DNA from: Lyngbya sp. PCC 8106
Lineage (GTDB): Bacteria > Cyanobacteriota > Cyanobacteriia > Cyanobacteriales > Microcoleaceae
Length of the DNA stretch: 64,000 nt
Assembly (NCBI RefSeq): GCF_000169095.1
Contig: NZ_AAVU01000020.1
Coordinates: forward strand, 58,993-122,992
Direction: 5' to 3'
Position 1 is the first letter of the stretch; each line of letters opens with the position of its first letter. The notes under the pieces were generated by a model. It ran no database searches, was not told the origin of the DNA, and saw only the letters and a list, made by a program, of their open reading frames with translations. The translations under genes were made by a program, and so were the position numbers. Shown here piece after piece: positions 51,911-61,400 of this stretch.

Positions 51911-54325
51911 ATGGTAACAGCACCAAACATTCCTACAGAAATCACCAATCCACTCAACGATGATGAGTTACGCAAGACCCAGGCTTACTGGAATGCTTGT
52001 CATTACCTCGCATTGGGGATGATCTATTTGATGGATAATCCTCTGCTAAAGGAACCTCTGAGACCCGAACATACCAAACCGCGTTTATTAGGTCACTGGG
52101 GCGCCAGTACCGCTCTGAGCTTCATCTATATCCATCTCAACCGCCTGATCAAAAAATACGATCTCGATGTGATTTTAATGGCAGGCCCCGGTCATGGTGC
52201 GCCCGGAATATTAGCTCCAACCTACTTAGAAGGAACCTATTCTGAGGTCTATCCCGACAAAAGTGAAGACTATGAAGGACTGCGAAAATTCTTCAAGCAG
52301 TTTTCCTTCCCCGGCCACATTGGCAGCCACTGCACCCCAGAAACACCCGGTTCCATTCACGAAGGCGGAGAGCTAGGCTATAGCCTTTCCCATGCTTACG
52401 GGGCTGCTTTTGATAACCCTGACTTGATTGTTACGGCAGTTGTCGGAGATGGAGAAGCTGAAACCGGGCCACTGGCAACCGCTTGGCACTCCAACAAATT
52501 CCTCAACCCTGTCCGTGATGGTGCAGTTCTCCCCATTCTCAACCTAAACGGATACAAAATCGCCAACCCGACTATTTTGGCTCGGATTTCCCCAGAAGAA
52601 CTCGAAAGCCTGTTTGTCGGTTATGGTTACACGCCCTACGTGGTTGAACACGTTGATGGAGATGATGCCAGTATCACCCATCAAAAAATGGCCGCCACAA
52701 TGGAACATTGCGTTAACCAAATTCGTTCTATCCAAGAAGAAGCCCGTCGCACCGGAGAAGCCAAACGCCCGCGTTGGCCGATGATTATTCTCCGCACTCC
52801 CAAAGGTTGGACAGCTCCCAAAAAAATTGATGGTCATAAAGTCGAAGGCTTCTGGCGGGCGCACCAAGTTCCCATGTCCGATGTCGGCAAAAACCCCGAT
52901 CATCTGCGGATTTTAGAAGATTGGTTACTCAGCTACAAACCCGATCAACTCTTTGATGACAACGGTAAACTGATTCCCGAACTCCGAGAACTTCCTCCCA
53001 CTGGACACCGCCGAATTAGTGCTAACCTTCATGCCAATGGCGGGATGTTGCGGAAAGACCTCAAAATGCCAGATTTCCGGAAATATGGCGTAGAAGTGCG
53101 CGATCCCGGACGGTCAGAAGCGGGAAACACCCAAATTTTAGGTGAATTCCTCCGGGATGTCATGCGGAACAACATGACCAATTTCCGAGTCTTTGGCCCC
53201 GATGAAACGGCTTCCAACCGTCTACAAGCCATCTACGAAGTCAGTAAAAAAACCTGGTTAGCAGACTTCAAAGAAGAAGATCTCGATGGGAGCGAACTGT
53301 CTCCCGATGGTCGTGTTATGGAGATGTTGAGTGAACATACCCTCATCGGTTGGTTAGAAGGCTATATCCTTACCGGACGTCATGGCTTCTTCCACACCTA
53401 CGAAGCCTTTGCTCATGTGATCGACTCCATGTTCAACCAACACGCCAAATGGTTGGATATTTCCAAAGAAGTACCTTGGCGAGCGCCGATTTCTTCTTGG
53501 AATATTTTGTTATCTTCGACGGTTTGGCGTCAAGACCATAACGGCTTCTCTCACCAAGATCCGGGTTTTGTTGATCTCGTTACCAATAAGAGTGCCAGTG
53601 TGACTCGGATTTACTTCCCACCCGATGTTAACTGTTTACTCTCAGTTGCAAATCACTGTCTCCGCAGTAAAGATTATGTCAACGTGATTGTGGCAGACAA
53701 ACAAAAGCACCTGCAATACTTGACGATGGAGGATGCTGTCAAACACTGCACGAAAGGAATTGGGATTTGGGATTGGGCCAGTAACGATGATCGAGGCGTA
53801 GAACCCGATATTCCCGATGTCGTCATGGCTAGTTGTGGAGATATCACCACCCGCGAAGCGTTAGCCGCAACCGCCATCATGCGCGAGGAGTTTCCAGAAC
53901 TGCGGGTTCGCTTTATTAACGTTGTAGATCTGTTCAAACTTCAGTCGGAGTCAGAACACCCTCACGGTTTATCAAATCGGGATTTTGACACTCTGTTTAC
54001 TGCCGACAAACCCGTAATCTTTAACTTCCACGGCTATCCCTGGTTAATCCATAAATTGGCTTATCGTCGCACGAAGCAAGAACGGATTCATGTTCGGGGT
54101 TACAAAGAAAAAGGTAACATCAATACTCCCCTGGAACTGGCGATTAAAAACCAAATTGACCGCTTTAACCTAGTGATTGATGTGATTGATCGGGTTCCCA
54201 AACTGGGTTCTGCTGCGGCCCACGTCAAAGAACGGATGAAAAACGCCATTATCGAAAACCTCAACTATGCCTTTGAAAACGGCAAAGACAAGGAAGATGT
54301 CGATAACTGGAAATGGCCCTATTAA
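51911..54325 (+). CDS. xfp: xylulose-5-phosphate/fructose-6-phosphate phosphoketolase
   Basis: The 804-residue thiamine-diphosphate enzyme starts ITNPLNDDELRKTQAYWNAC and has LLGHWGASTALSFIYIHLNR, MAGPGHGAPGILAPTYLEGT, FPGHIGSHCTPETPGSIHEG and the ThDP motif GDGEAETGP, all diagnostic of Xfp/Xpk. It splits xylulose 5-P or fructose 6-P to acetyl phosphate plus a C3/C4 sugar phosphate; acetate kinase nearby can use the product. Length is normal (about 790-810). It is monocistronic. Confidence 0.95.
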   Translation: MVTAPNIPTEITNPLNDDELRKTQAYWNACHYLALGMIYLMDNPLLKEPLRPEHTKPRLLGHWGASTALSFIYIHLNRLIKKYDLDVILMAGPGHGAPGILAPTYLEGTYSEVYPDKSEDYEGLRKFFKQFSFPGHIGSHCTPETPGSIHEGGELGYSLSHAYGAAFDNPDLIVTAVVGDGEAETGPLATAWHSNKFLNPVRDGAVLPILNLNGYKIANPTILARISPEELESLFVGYGYTPYVVEHVDGDDASITHQKMAATMEHCVNQIRSIQEEARRTGEAKRPRWPMIILRTPKGWTAPKKIDGHKVEGFWRAHQVPMSDVGKNPDHLRILEDWLLSYKPDQLFDDNGKLIPELRELPPTGHRRISANLHANGGMLRKDLKMPDFRKYGVEVRDPGRSEAGNTQILGEFLRDVMRNNMTNFRVFGPDETASNRLQAIYEVSKKTWLADFKEEDLDGSELSPDGRVMEMLSEHTLIGWLEGYILTGRHGFFHTYEAFAHVIDSMFNQHAKWLDISKEVPWRAPISSWNILLSSTVWRQDHNGFSHQDPGFVDLVTNKSASVTRIYFPPDVNCLLSVANHCLRSKDYVNVIVADKQKHLQYLTMEDAVKHCTKGIGIWDWASNDDRGVEPDIPDVVMASCGDITTREALAATAIMREEFPELRVRFINVVDLFKLQSESEHPHGLSNRDFDTLFTADKPVIFNFHGYPWLIHKLAYRRTKQERIHVRGYKEKGNINTPLELAIKNQIDRFNLVIDVIDRVPKLGSAAAHVKERMKNAIIENLNYAFENGKDKEDVDNWKWPY

Positions 54326-54390
54326 TTTAGGAAACAGGAAACAGGGAACAGGGAACAGGGAATAGGCAAGAGGCAAAAGGGAATTCTAAA

Positions 54391-54475
54391 CTTCTGACTT
54401 CTGACTTCTGACTTCTGACTTCTGACTTCTGACTTCTGACTTCTGACTTCTGACTCCCAACTTCTGACTTCTCCC
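54391..54475. repeat. ACTTCTG heptamer tandem repeat
   Basis: About ten 7-bp units (cttctga) in an uninterrupted tract. Simple repeats of this type recur at other intergenic sites (29236, and the heptamers at 72). Confidence 0.85.
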
Positions 54476-54525
54476 CACCTCCCCACCTCCCCACCTCCCC
54501 ACCTCCCCACCTCCCCACCTCCCAA
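54472..54525. repeat. CCCCACCT octamer tandem repeat
   Basis: About six 8-bp units directly follow the heptamer tract. Copy number is likely to vary between strains. Confidence 0.85.
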
Positions 54526-54680
54526 CTCCTGACTTCTGTTGTTTCCAGCCTCATTATTGGGGTTGGAAACCTTAAAATTGCCTTGATGAACCGGAGTATT
54601 GAGAGTTTCAGCCCTAAAATAAAGCTTCTGAACTGGAAAATTCAACGTTCTTAGTTGACATAGAGGAAAAAATTAAAATT

Positions 54681-55979
54681 ATGGATACCACCCTTCAAAC
54701 CATTCACGCTAGAGAGATTCTAGACTCTCGCGGAAACCCGACTGTAGAAGTTGATGTTACCTTAGCCGATGGCAGCAAAGGTCGAGCAGGTGTACCTTCT
54801 GGGGCTTCGACAGGGATTCGAGAAGCGATTGAATTGCGTGATGGTGACAAACAACGTTATGGCGGTAAAGGGGTTCTCAAAGCGGTTGAGAATGTCAATA
54901 CTACTATCGCTAAGGCTCTCAAAGGCATGGATGGCGCCGATCAAGCCGCAATTGACCATAAAATGCTGGAACTCGATGGCACTGAGAATAAATCTACACT
55001 GGGCGCCAATGCGATTTTAGGGGTATCCATGGCTGTTGCACGGGCGGCAGCAAACGCTAAAGGACTCCCTCTCTATCAATATTTGGGCGGTGACGATGCT
55101 CACCTATTACCCGCTCCTTGCTTCAATATTATTAACGGGGGCGCTCATGCTGATAACAGCGTAGACTTTCAAGAATATATGATCGTGCCTGTGGGTGCGC
55201 CAACATTCCGCGAATCTTTACGGATGGGGGCGGAAGTTTATCACGCGCTCAAGTCTATTCTTAAGCAAAAAGGCTACAACAGCAACGTTGGGGATGAAGG
55301 CGGTTTTGCGCCGAATTTAAAAGCCAATATTGAAGCGATTGAAGTCATTTTAGCCGGAATAGAAAAAGCAGGACTCAAACCCGGCGATGATGTGGCGATC
55401 GCACTTGATCCGGCTACCAGTGAATTATACCGAGAAGACGGCAGTTATTTATTCTACAAATCGGATAATAGCAAGAAAAGTTCCACCGAAATGATCGAAA
55501 TCTGGGAAAGTTGGATGAATCAATTTCCGATTATTTCCATTGAAGATGGTTTAGGTGAACAAGACTGGGAAGGTTGGCAACAAATGACCCAAAAATTGGG
55601 GAGTCGGGTGCAGCTTGTCGGTGATGATGCCTTTGTGACCAACCCGGCAATTATCAAAAAAGCGATCGCCGATGGTGTCGGAAATAGTACCCTGGTTAAA
55701 GTCAATCAAATTGGTTCTATTACCGAAACTTTAGCCGCAATTAGTGACTCTCGCGCTGCGGGTTATACCTTTATGGTCAGTCATCGTTCTGGGGAAACAC
55801 CGGATGATTTTATCGCTGATTTATCCGTCGCTACGGCTTCAGGACAAATCAAAACAGGCGCTCCTTGTCGCGGTGAACGTTTAGCAAAATATAACCAGCT
55901 ACTTCGCATCGAAGAAGAGTTGGGAAGCAAAGCCAAATATGCTGGAAAAACAGCTTTTTCTCGCCCCGTAACCGCTTAA
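54681..55979 (+). CDS. eno: enolase
   Basis: The 432-residue enzyme has ARQEILDSRGNPTVEV-like (AREILDSRGNPTVEVDVTLA), GRAGVPSGASTGIREAIELR, FNIINGGAHADNSVDFQEYM, the metal-binding ISIEDGLGEQDWEGW and VGDDAFVTN, the catalytic Lys in LVKVNQIGS, and VSHRSGE. It interconverts 2-phosphoglycerate and PEP. The end (GAPCRGERLAKYNQLLRIEE) and the VGDDAF motif differ from the cyanobacterial enolases I remember (GDDLF, GSLCRSER), so it may be a transferred or second copy. Confidence 0.95.
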   Translation: MDTTLQTIHAREILDSRGNPTVEVDVTLADGSKGRAGVPSGASTGIREAIELRDGDKQRYGGKGVLKAVENVNTTIAKALKGMDGADQAAIDHKMLELDGTENKSTLGANAILGVSMAVARAAANAKGLPLYQYLGGDDAHLLPAPCFNIINGGAHADNSVDFQEYMIVPVGAPTFRESLRMGAEVYHALKSILKQKGYNSNVGDEGGFAPNLKANIEAIEVILAGIEKAGLKPGDDVAIALDPATSELYREDGSYLFYKSDNSKKSSTEMIEIWESWMNQFPIISIEDGLGEQDWEGWQQMTQKLGSRVQLVGDDAFVTNPAIIKKAIADGVGNSTLVKVNQIGSITETLAAISDSRAAGYTFMVSHRSGETPDDFIADLSVATASGQIKTGAPCRGERLAKYNQLLRIEEELGSKAKYAGKTAFSRPVTA

Positions 55980-55990
55980 TTTTTAAGAGT

Positions 55991-56182
55991 TTAGTCAGGC
56001 TTAAAGTTGTAGGATGGGCAATGCTCATCCTCTATTTTTGAGGAGAATTCCTCAGCAATCACTTCCGATAAATTAATGGTGCTAATGCTTGCATTTTCAA
56101 TCAAGTCTGTTATTTTTTCACTACCGCTTTCTTGATTGAGAAATGCTAATATTGCAGAGGCATCCATAATCACATTACTCAT
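55991..56182 (-). pseudogene. truncated PIN-domain (VapC) toxin
   Basis: The 63-residue frame has the PIN start MDASAILAFLNQESGSEKI with the first acidic residue and SISTINLSEVIAE with the second, then stops. Complete VapC toxins are about 130 residues with two more acidic residues, so this is inactive. It overlaps the antitoxin gene by 8 bp in the usual order. Confidence 0.75.
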
Positions 56183-56411
56183 GGATAGACTCGTGACGGC
56201 GTTCTTGAATGAGTTCCTCTGTTAGGTTGCGATTTTTAGCATATTTTTTGACTATTTTTTGAGCGTGGGTGAGGGGGTTGGTGGCGTCAGTTATTAGTGG
56301 GCGATCGTCTTGTTTCTGCTGTTGATTAATAGTTTTAAAGGTTTCTATCATCTTCTGAATTTGCTCGATTTGTTCTGGGGTGAGTCCCGTGATATCAAGG
56401 GTTTGAGCCAT
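56175..56411 (-). CDS. VapB-like antitoxin
   Basis: ATG 56411 (MAQTLDITGLTPEQIEQIQK) is preferred to a longer frame. The 78-residue protein has a start typical of the DUF104/UPF-like cyanobacterial antitoxins, then a charged region (IVKKYAKNRNLTEELIQERR). It is paired with the broken PIN toxin by an 8-bp overlap. Confidence 0.65.
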   Translation of the reverse strand: MAQTLDITGLTPEQIEQIQKMIETFKTINQQQKQDDRPLITDATNPLTHAQKIVKKYAKNRNLTEELIQERRHESIHE

Positions 56412-56504
56412 TTTTAAGTGGGGGCTAGGGTTTGCTGATATTTTAGCGAATTTGGGGTGAGGGTTCAGAAACCAGGTTTCTTGGCTGCTTAAACCTCCTC
56501 TAAC

Positions 56505-56770
56505 CAAGTTTCAATCGCGGATAACAGGTTGGGTTGACTGGGCGAAAAGCCTTTTAACGGGGCTTCTAGGGGTGAGTCGGTGAGGAATGCGATTCTCCTA
56601 CGGAGACGCTTCGCGAACGCTATTACCCCAGTTTTTGGCAAAATGCGGTTAATTCTGGGGTGGGGTGTTGGCAGTTGATCAAGAGAATGGCGCGTTGGGG
56701 GAGGAGGTTACGGCGTTTTAGGCTTTTGAGGTGGCGATCGCAGTTCGGCGGGAGTGGCGGTTGGTTTATG
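56505..56770 (-). pseudogene. decayed copy A of the NACHT-protein C-terminal domain
   Basis: In two frames it encodes ILLINCQHPTPELTAFCQKL and, after a frame change, FLTDSPLEAPLKGFSPSQPN and LLSAIETWLEEV, closely matching the last ~70 residues of the protein at 58397-61999. A short dispersed repeat (CTCCTACGGAGACGCTTCGCG) inserted near 56597-56618 broke the frame. Confidence 0.8.
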
Positions 56771-56819
56771 GCAAAATAGAAGATCATTCCAAGTAAGTCA
56801 GTACAGTGAGGCTTAATCA

Positions 56820-57029
56820 ATGATGAGATTTAATGATGTAGTTGAAGCAGTAAAAAGTCTTTCTATCGATGAAAAACAAGAAGTTTTAATGTTGTTACAG
56901 CAATATCTTCGTGAAGAATATCGTGACAATATTTATAAGAATTTCCAGGTAGCCCAGCAGGAAGAAAAACAAGGGAATCTTAAGTTCTCTAGCCAAATTG
57001 ATGAATTAAAAGGGCTGATTGAAGAATAA
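56820..57029 (+). CDS. antitoxin of a RelE/ParE-type pair
   Basis: The 69-residue protein (FNDVVEAVKSLSIDEKQEVL, MLLQQYLREEYRDNI) is a small helical protein typical of cyanobacterial antitoxins before RelE/YafQ-like toxins. The toxin gene follows 2 bp later. Because the toxin is broken, this antitoxin is an orphan. Confidence 0.7.
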   Translation: MMRFNDVVEAVKSLSIDEKQEVLMLLQQYLREEYRDNIYKNFQVAQQEEKQGNLKFSSQIDELKGLIEE

Positions 57030-57031
57030 TC

Positions 57032-57298
57032 ATGGAAGTTAGTTTTAGCTCTGCTTTTAAACGGGCTTTTAAAAAGAAAATCAAAGGCAATCAGGATTTG
57101 GAAACAAGGTTTTGGCAAAAGTTGGAATTGTTTATTGCCGATCCATTTAGTCCCAGTTGAAAAACGCACAAACTATCGGGTAATTTGAAGGATTTATGGA
57201 GTTTTAGTGTGGGTTATGATGAGAGGGTGTTATTCTATTTTACCGAGGATGAAAAAGCTGTATTTGTTGATATGGGCAGCCATGACGAAGTGTATTAA
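57032..57298 (+). pseudogene. RelE/ParE-type toxin with in-frame TGA
   Basis: The 89-codon frame reads MEVSFSSAFKRAFKKKIKGN, LETRFWQKLELFIADPF, then TGA (codon 43, 57158-57160), then in frame KTHKLSGNLKDLWSFSVGYD and VLFYFTEDEKAVFVDMGSH. It has the RelE-like KLSGxLKxLWSFxVxxDxRV pattern. The stop removes the catalytic half. Confidence 0.8.
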
Positions 57299-57368
57299 TC
57301 GGTCAGAAACTGGGCTTCATCTCTGATTTGTCGCTGAAACTGTCGCAGAAACCGGGTTTCTTGAATCC

Positions 57369-57767
57369 TCAAATCTCCTCTAACCAGGTTTCAATGGCGG
57401 ATAACAGATTAGGTTGATTGGGGGGAAAACCTTTTAACGGGGCTTCTAGGGGTTCGTCGGTGAGAAATGCGATCGCTACGGTGTCAGTGAGTTGTTGGCA
57501 AAATGCGGTTAATTCTGGGGTGGGATGTTCGCAGTCGGTCAGGAGAAGGGCGCGGTGGGAAAACTGCTCGTTGAGTTGCAGTTGATCGAGATAGCGACAG
57601 AGTTCGCCAGGGGTAGAAACTTCTGGATAAATCTCTTTGAGTTTGATTTGTTTCCAGATCAGTTTGCACAGTTTGAGGGCGATTTCCCGTTCGCGGGTTT
57701 CGGTTTTCAGGGTTTTGGCATCGAGGCAATAAATCGGCCGATTTTGCAGGGATTCCCAGATGAGAGC
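57369..57767 (-). pseudogene. copy B of the NACHT-protein C-terminal domain, open but startless
   Basis: An uninterrupted frame of ~132 codons reads ESLQNRPIYCLDAKTLKTET, KEIYPEVSTPGELCRYLDQ, RALLLTDCEHPTPELTAFCQ, VAIAFLTDEPLEAPLKGFPP and LLSAIETWLEEI, ending TGA. It aligns with the last ~130 residues of the NACHT protein at clearly lower identity, so it is an old paralogous tail. No start codon or upstream domain exists; a stop directly precedes it. Confidence 0.8.
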
Positions 57768-57841
57768 TTATTCCTGAAATAATTGAGGAGCGCGAGCAGC
57801 TATAATTTATGATGTGTCATCACACATTCAGCCTTAAAAAT

Positions 57842-58075
57842 ATGGCTTTAACTCCTGAATTAATGAGCCGAATTACCCAAAATCCCGGTCAATGTGGTGG
57901 TCGTCCCTGTATTCGCGGGATGCGAATTCGAGTCACGGATATTTTAGAAATGTTAGCGGAAAATGTTAGCACTTCTGAAATTTTAGAAGATTTTCCAGAT
58001 TTAGAACTAGCAGATATTCAAGCTTGTTTAGTCTTTGCAGCAAGACGTACTGATTTTCCTAGACTAACTGCATGA
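57842..58075 (+). CDS. DUF433 antitoxin
   Basis: ATG 57842 begins MALTPELMSRITQNPGQCGG, the standard DUF433 opening, followed by RPCIRGMRIRVTDILEMLAE and DLELADIQACLVFAARRTDF. The 77-residue protein has a winged-helix-like DNA-binding fold and would autoregulate the operon and neutralise the toxin. It overlaps the toxin gene by 4 bp (ATGA). Confidence 0.9.
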   Translation: MALTPELMSRITQNPGQCGGRPCIRGMRIRVTDILEMLAENVSTSEILEDFPDLELADIQACLVFAARRTDFPRLTA

Positions 58076-58413
58076 AGATTTGGGTCGATGCTCAACTTCC
58101 GCCTACGTTGGCAAGTTGGCTGACAGAAACCTTTGGTTTAGAAGCGAGTGCATTGCGAGATTTAGGCTTGCGGGATGCTCAAGATATGGAGATTTTTGGA
58201 GCAGCACGGGCTGAAAATGTGGTGATTATCACGAAAGACAGTGATTTTATTGATTTGGTCTGTCGTTTAGGATCGCCTCCTCAAATTTTATGGCTAACTT
58301 GTGGCAATGTCACGAACCGTAATTTGCGAAAATTGTTAATGGCAACTTTACCGAATGCGTTAGAACAATTGCAGCAAGGAGAAATGATTGTGGAAATTAC
58401 GAATACTCCTTAA
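58072..58413 (+). CDS. DUF5615 PIN-like toxin
   Basis: The 113-residue protein has KIWVDAQLPPTLASWL, GLRDAQDMEIFGAARAENVV and IITKDSDFIDLV, i.e. the acidic residues of the Mut7-C/PIN-like RNase fold. With the DUF433 protein it forms a complete VapBC-like module. Its 3' end overlaps that of the convergent NACHT gene by 17 bp. Confidence 0.88.
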   Translation: MKIWVDAQLPPTLASWLTETFGLEASALRDLGLRDAQDMEIFGAARAENVVIITKDSDFIDLVCRLGSPPQILWLTCGNVTNRNLRKLLMATLPNALEQLQQGEMIVEITNTP

Positions 58414-61400
58414 TCTCCTCTAACCAGCTTTGAATAGCGGATAACAGATTTGATTGACTGGGGGGAAAGCCTTTTAACGGGGCTTCTAGGGGTTCGTCGG
58501 TGAGAAATGCGATCGCGACAATATTGGTGAGTTTTTGGCAAAATGCGGTTAATTCTGGGGTGGGGTGTTGGCAGTTGGTCAGGAGAAGGGCTTGGGGTTG
58601 ATTGAGTTTGAGTTGAAGTTCGTTGAGGTGGCGGCGGAGTTGGGCGGCGTTGGAAACTTCGGGATACTGTTGGTTGGGAAGGGCTTGTTTCCATATTAAT
58701 TCGCAGAGGGTTTGGGCGATTTCGCTGTTGTCGGTTTCGTTGGCGAGGATGTAGGCATCGAGGCAATAAATCGGCCGATTTTGCAGTTGACTACGAAGAT
58801 AGGTAAGTAGAATTTCTAGGCTTTTAACCGTTGCATTGCCCACTGGGGTATTATCTTCAACTTCTGGATGAGGCATTTTAATAGGATGATGCCAGGCTTG
58901 ATAAAATTCGGGATAGGGGAGATTTTCGGCACAGCGCGAAATGACTCTGTAGGATTCATAGAATAGGTTAAAGTTGTTTTGGCAAACTTCATCGCTGAGG
59001 CAGTCTTTTAAGGCGGAGACGACACCTGCATAGTGTTCGGGCGTGGTTAATATTCTTTGCAAACTCTCAGCCGCCAGCCAACGGGTCTCTTCGATAAATT
59101 CATCTTCAGACTCGGTGGTTGCGATAAGTTGGACCAAAGCGGCGATCGCTTGCAGATTTCCGACACCGATTTCCCCCAAACTCATAATCGCCTTCTGACG
59201 GGTAGAATGATGCTGGGTGGTTGCGATAAGTTGGATCAAAGCGGCGATCGCTTCAGGATTTCCCTGTGGGATTTTCCTCAAACTAAAAGCCGCCTTTATA
59301 CGAGTAAATTCATCCTGAGTGGTTTCGATAAGTTTGACTAAAGTGGCGATCGCTTCAGGATTTCCTGGGTCAATTTTCCCTAAACTCTCAGCCACCTTTA
59401 TGCGAGTAAATTCATCCTTGGTGGTTGCGATAAGTTTGACCAAAGTGGCGATCGCATTCGGATTTCCCTGTCCCATTTCTCCCAAACTCTCCGCCGCCCT
59501 CTGATGAGTAAATTCATCCTCGGTGATTTCGATAATTTTCACTAAAGCGGCAATCACAATCGGATTTCCGACACCGATATACCTTAAAATCAAAGCCACC
59601 CAGCCAAGGAGATCTTCATCCTGGCTAGTTTCGATAACTTTGATCAAAGTGGCGATGGCAGTAGGACTTCCTGGGTCGATTTTCTCCAAACTCTCAGCCT
59701 TCCACACACGAGTAAATTCATCCTGGGTGGTTGCGATAAGTTGGACTAAAGCAGCGATCGCTTGATGATTTCCTGGGTCTATTTTTCCTAAAGTTTCAGC
59801 AGCCTTACAATGGATATTTTCCTCTGGGTAATCTTCGAGAATGTTAGTCAGTTCAGAAATAGCTATTTGTCGAATGGTTTCCGGTATTGTCTCTCTCGCC
59901 CCTTCTTCTATAGGATCGAGAAAAGTTGTCCATTCCTGGTTTTCAATATCAAATTCACCAATTCCCCACTTTACTACCTGCCGAACAATCTCAGACGCCA
60001 GGGAACAAGCCTTAAATTGATTAATTCCTGCTGCTGCCAGAAAATAGGCTTGATATATATAAAAATCTCCACAGCCTTCATCAAAATTCACCAACTTCTG
60101 AATAAACTCCTCTTTCTCCTCATCCCCAACATCCTCACGCCCCAACCACAACAAAATCACCTGCTTCCACTGCGGTTGAAAAATGCGATAACAATCCCCC
60201 CAACCCCCCTTAAAAAGAGGGGCTTTTTGTTGTTCTTGTTTTTCCCCTTGATAAAGAGGGGCTTTTTGTTGTTCTTGTTTTCCCCTTTGATAAGGGGGGA
60301 CTAAGGGGGGATCAACAGGTTTATTAACATGATCTTTGGGTAAAAAATAATCCCAATCCTCCACCGCCAACGCTGCAAAATACTCCTGAAACGTGGCATG
60401 ATAAAACGCATAAACGGGTTCGTTGGGGTTTTCTGCGGCGACGCCCACCCGGTTCAACCATCCCAACTCCAACGCCAACTGGTGTAATTCTGTATCCGGT
60501 TCTCCCAACACCTGACAAACAAAACCATGAGTCAGACGAAAGCGAGATTTTTCCCCCTCTATCGCCCTCAATGCCAACTTTCCCAACCCTTGATTGAGTT
60601 GTTTTTGCTGTGGGGAAGTTGTCGGAAATTCATCCCCTTTCCAGATGTAGAAATCTTCCACAAATCGCCCATACAATTCGGCTTGAGTTTCCGGTAAATT
60701 TCCCCGACGTCGTTGCCAAGTTCGACACAATAACGCCAACCGCAGGGGATTTTTAATTAAATCTCGAATTCGGCTTTGATCCGGTTCTTCCAGTTGTCGC
60801 TTCAATTCAACCGCTAAACTCTCCCCATTCTCCCCCTTCTCTCCATTCTCCCCCCTTAAAAAGGGGGGCTGGGGGGGATTCAAATTCTCCCGATCTTCGG
60901 GGGGCTGGGGGGAATCAAACCATTTCTCAATAAATAAATGAACTTGTTCGGGATAACTAAATTCGAGAGTTCGATAGGTATCAAAGGCGTCTAAGGCGTT
61001 TTTCTCTCCATCCCAAACATTCAGCCGACAGGTGAGAATTACCCTCGCCGAAGCCAGCCAGCCGTTAATTTGAGTGGCGATATCCCCAAGAACGTTTTGC
61101 GATTGCGCGGAGCGCAGTGGCGGAGCCAATCGCCCCGACATTTCATCCGCCCCATCCAACAGCAACCAGACTTTTTTCTCCTTGAATAACTGTTGGAGTG
61201 CTTCGATATCTTCCGGGGTAACTTGTATTAACTCCCGAACCTCTTTTAGCCAATTGTTGAGCAAATAGTCTTCTAAAGTTTTCTCACCCAAACTCGCCAA
61301 AGACACCCAAACCGGAATTAAATCAGTCTGATCTAACATCTCCTGTTCAAGTTCTTGCAATAGCGTACTTTTTCCCGCCCCCGGTTCTCCAATCACCGCC

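Larger units (their letters stand above)
54326..54680. other. intergenic repeat region before eno
   Basis: Apart from the two repeat tracts listed separately there is no gene. The last ~110 bp serve as the eno leader, with a GAGG site near 54662. Confidence 0.6.

Noticed and set aside
4928..57160. Reassignment of TGA to an amino acid
   Set aside because: TGA is used as the real stop in healthy genes here, and the positions hit do not call for one common amino acid; nonsense decay explains it better.
59057..59765. Plus-strand ORFs with repeated FDKF/ISLTKVAIA peptides
   Set aside because: They are antisense readings of the HEAT-repeat codons of the NACHT gene.
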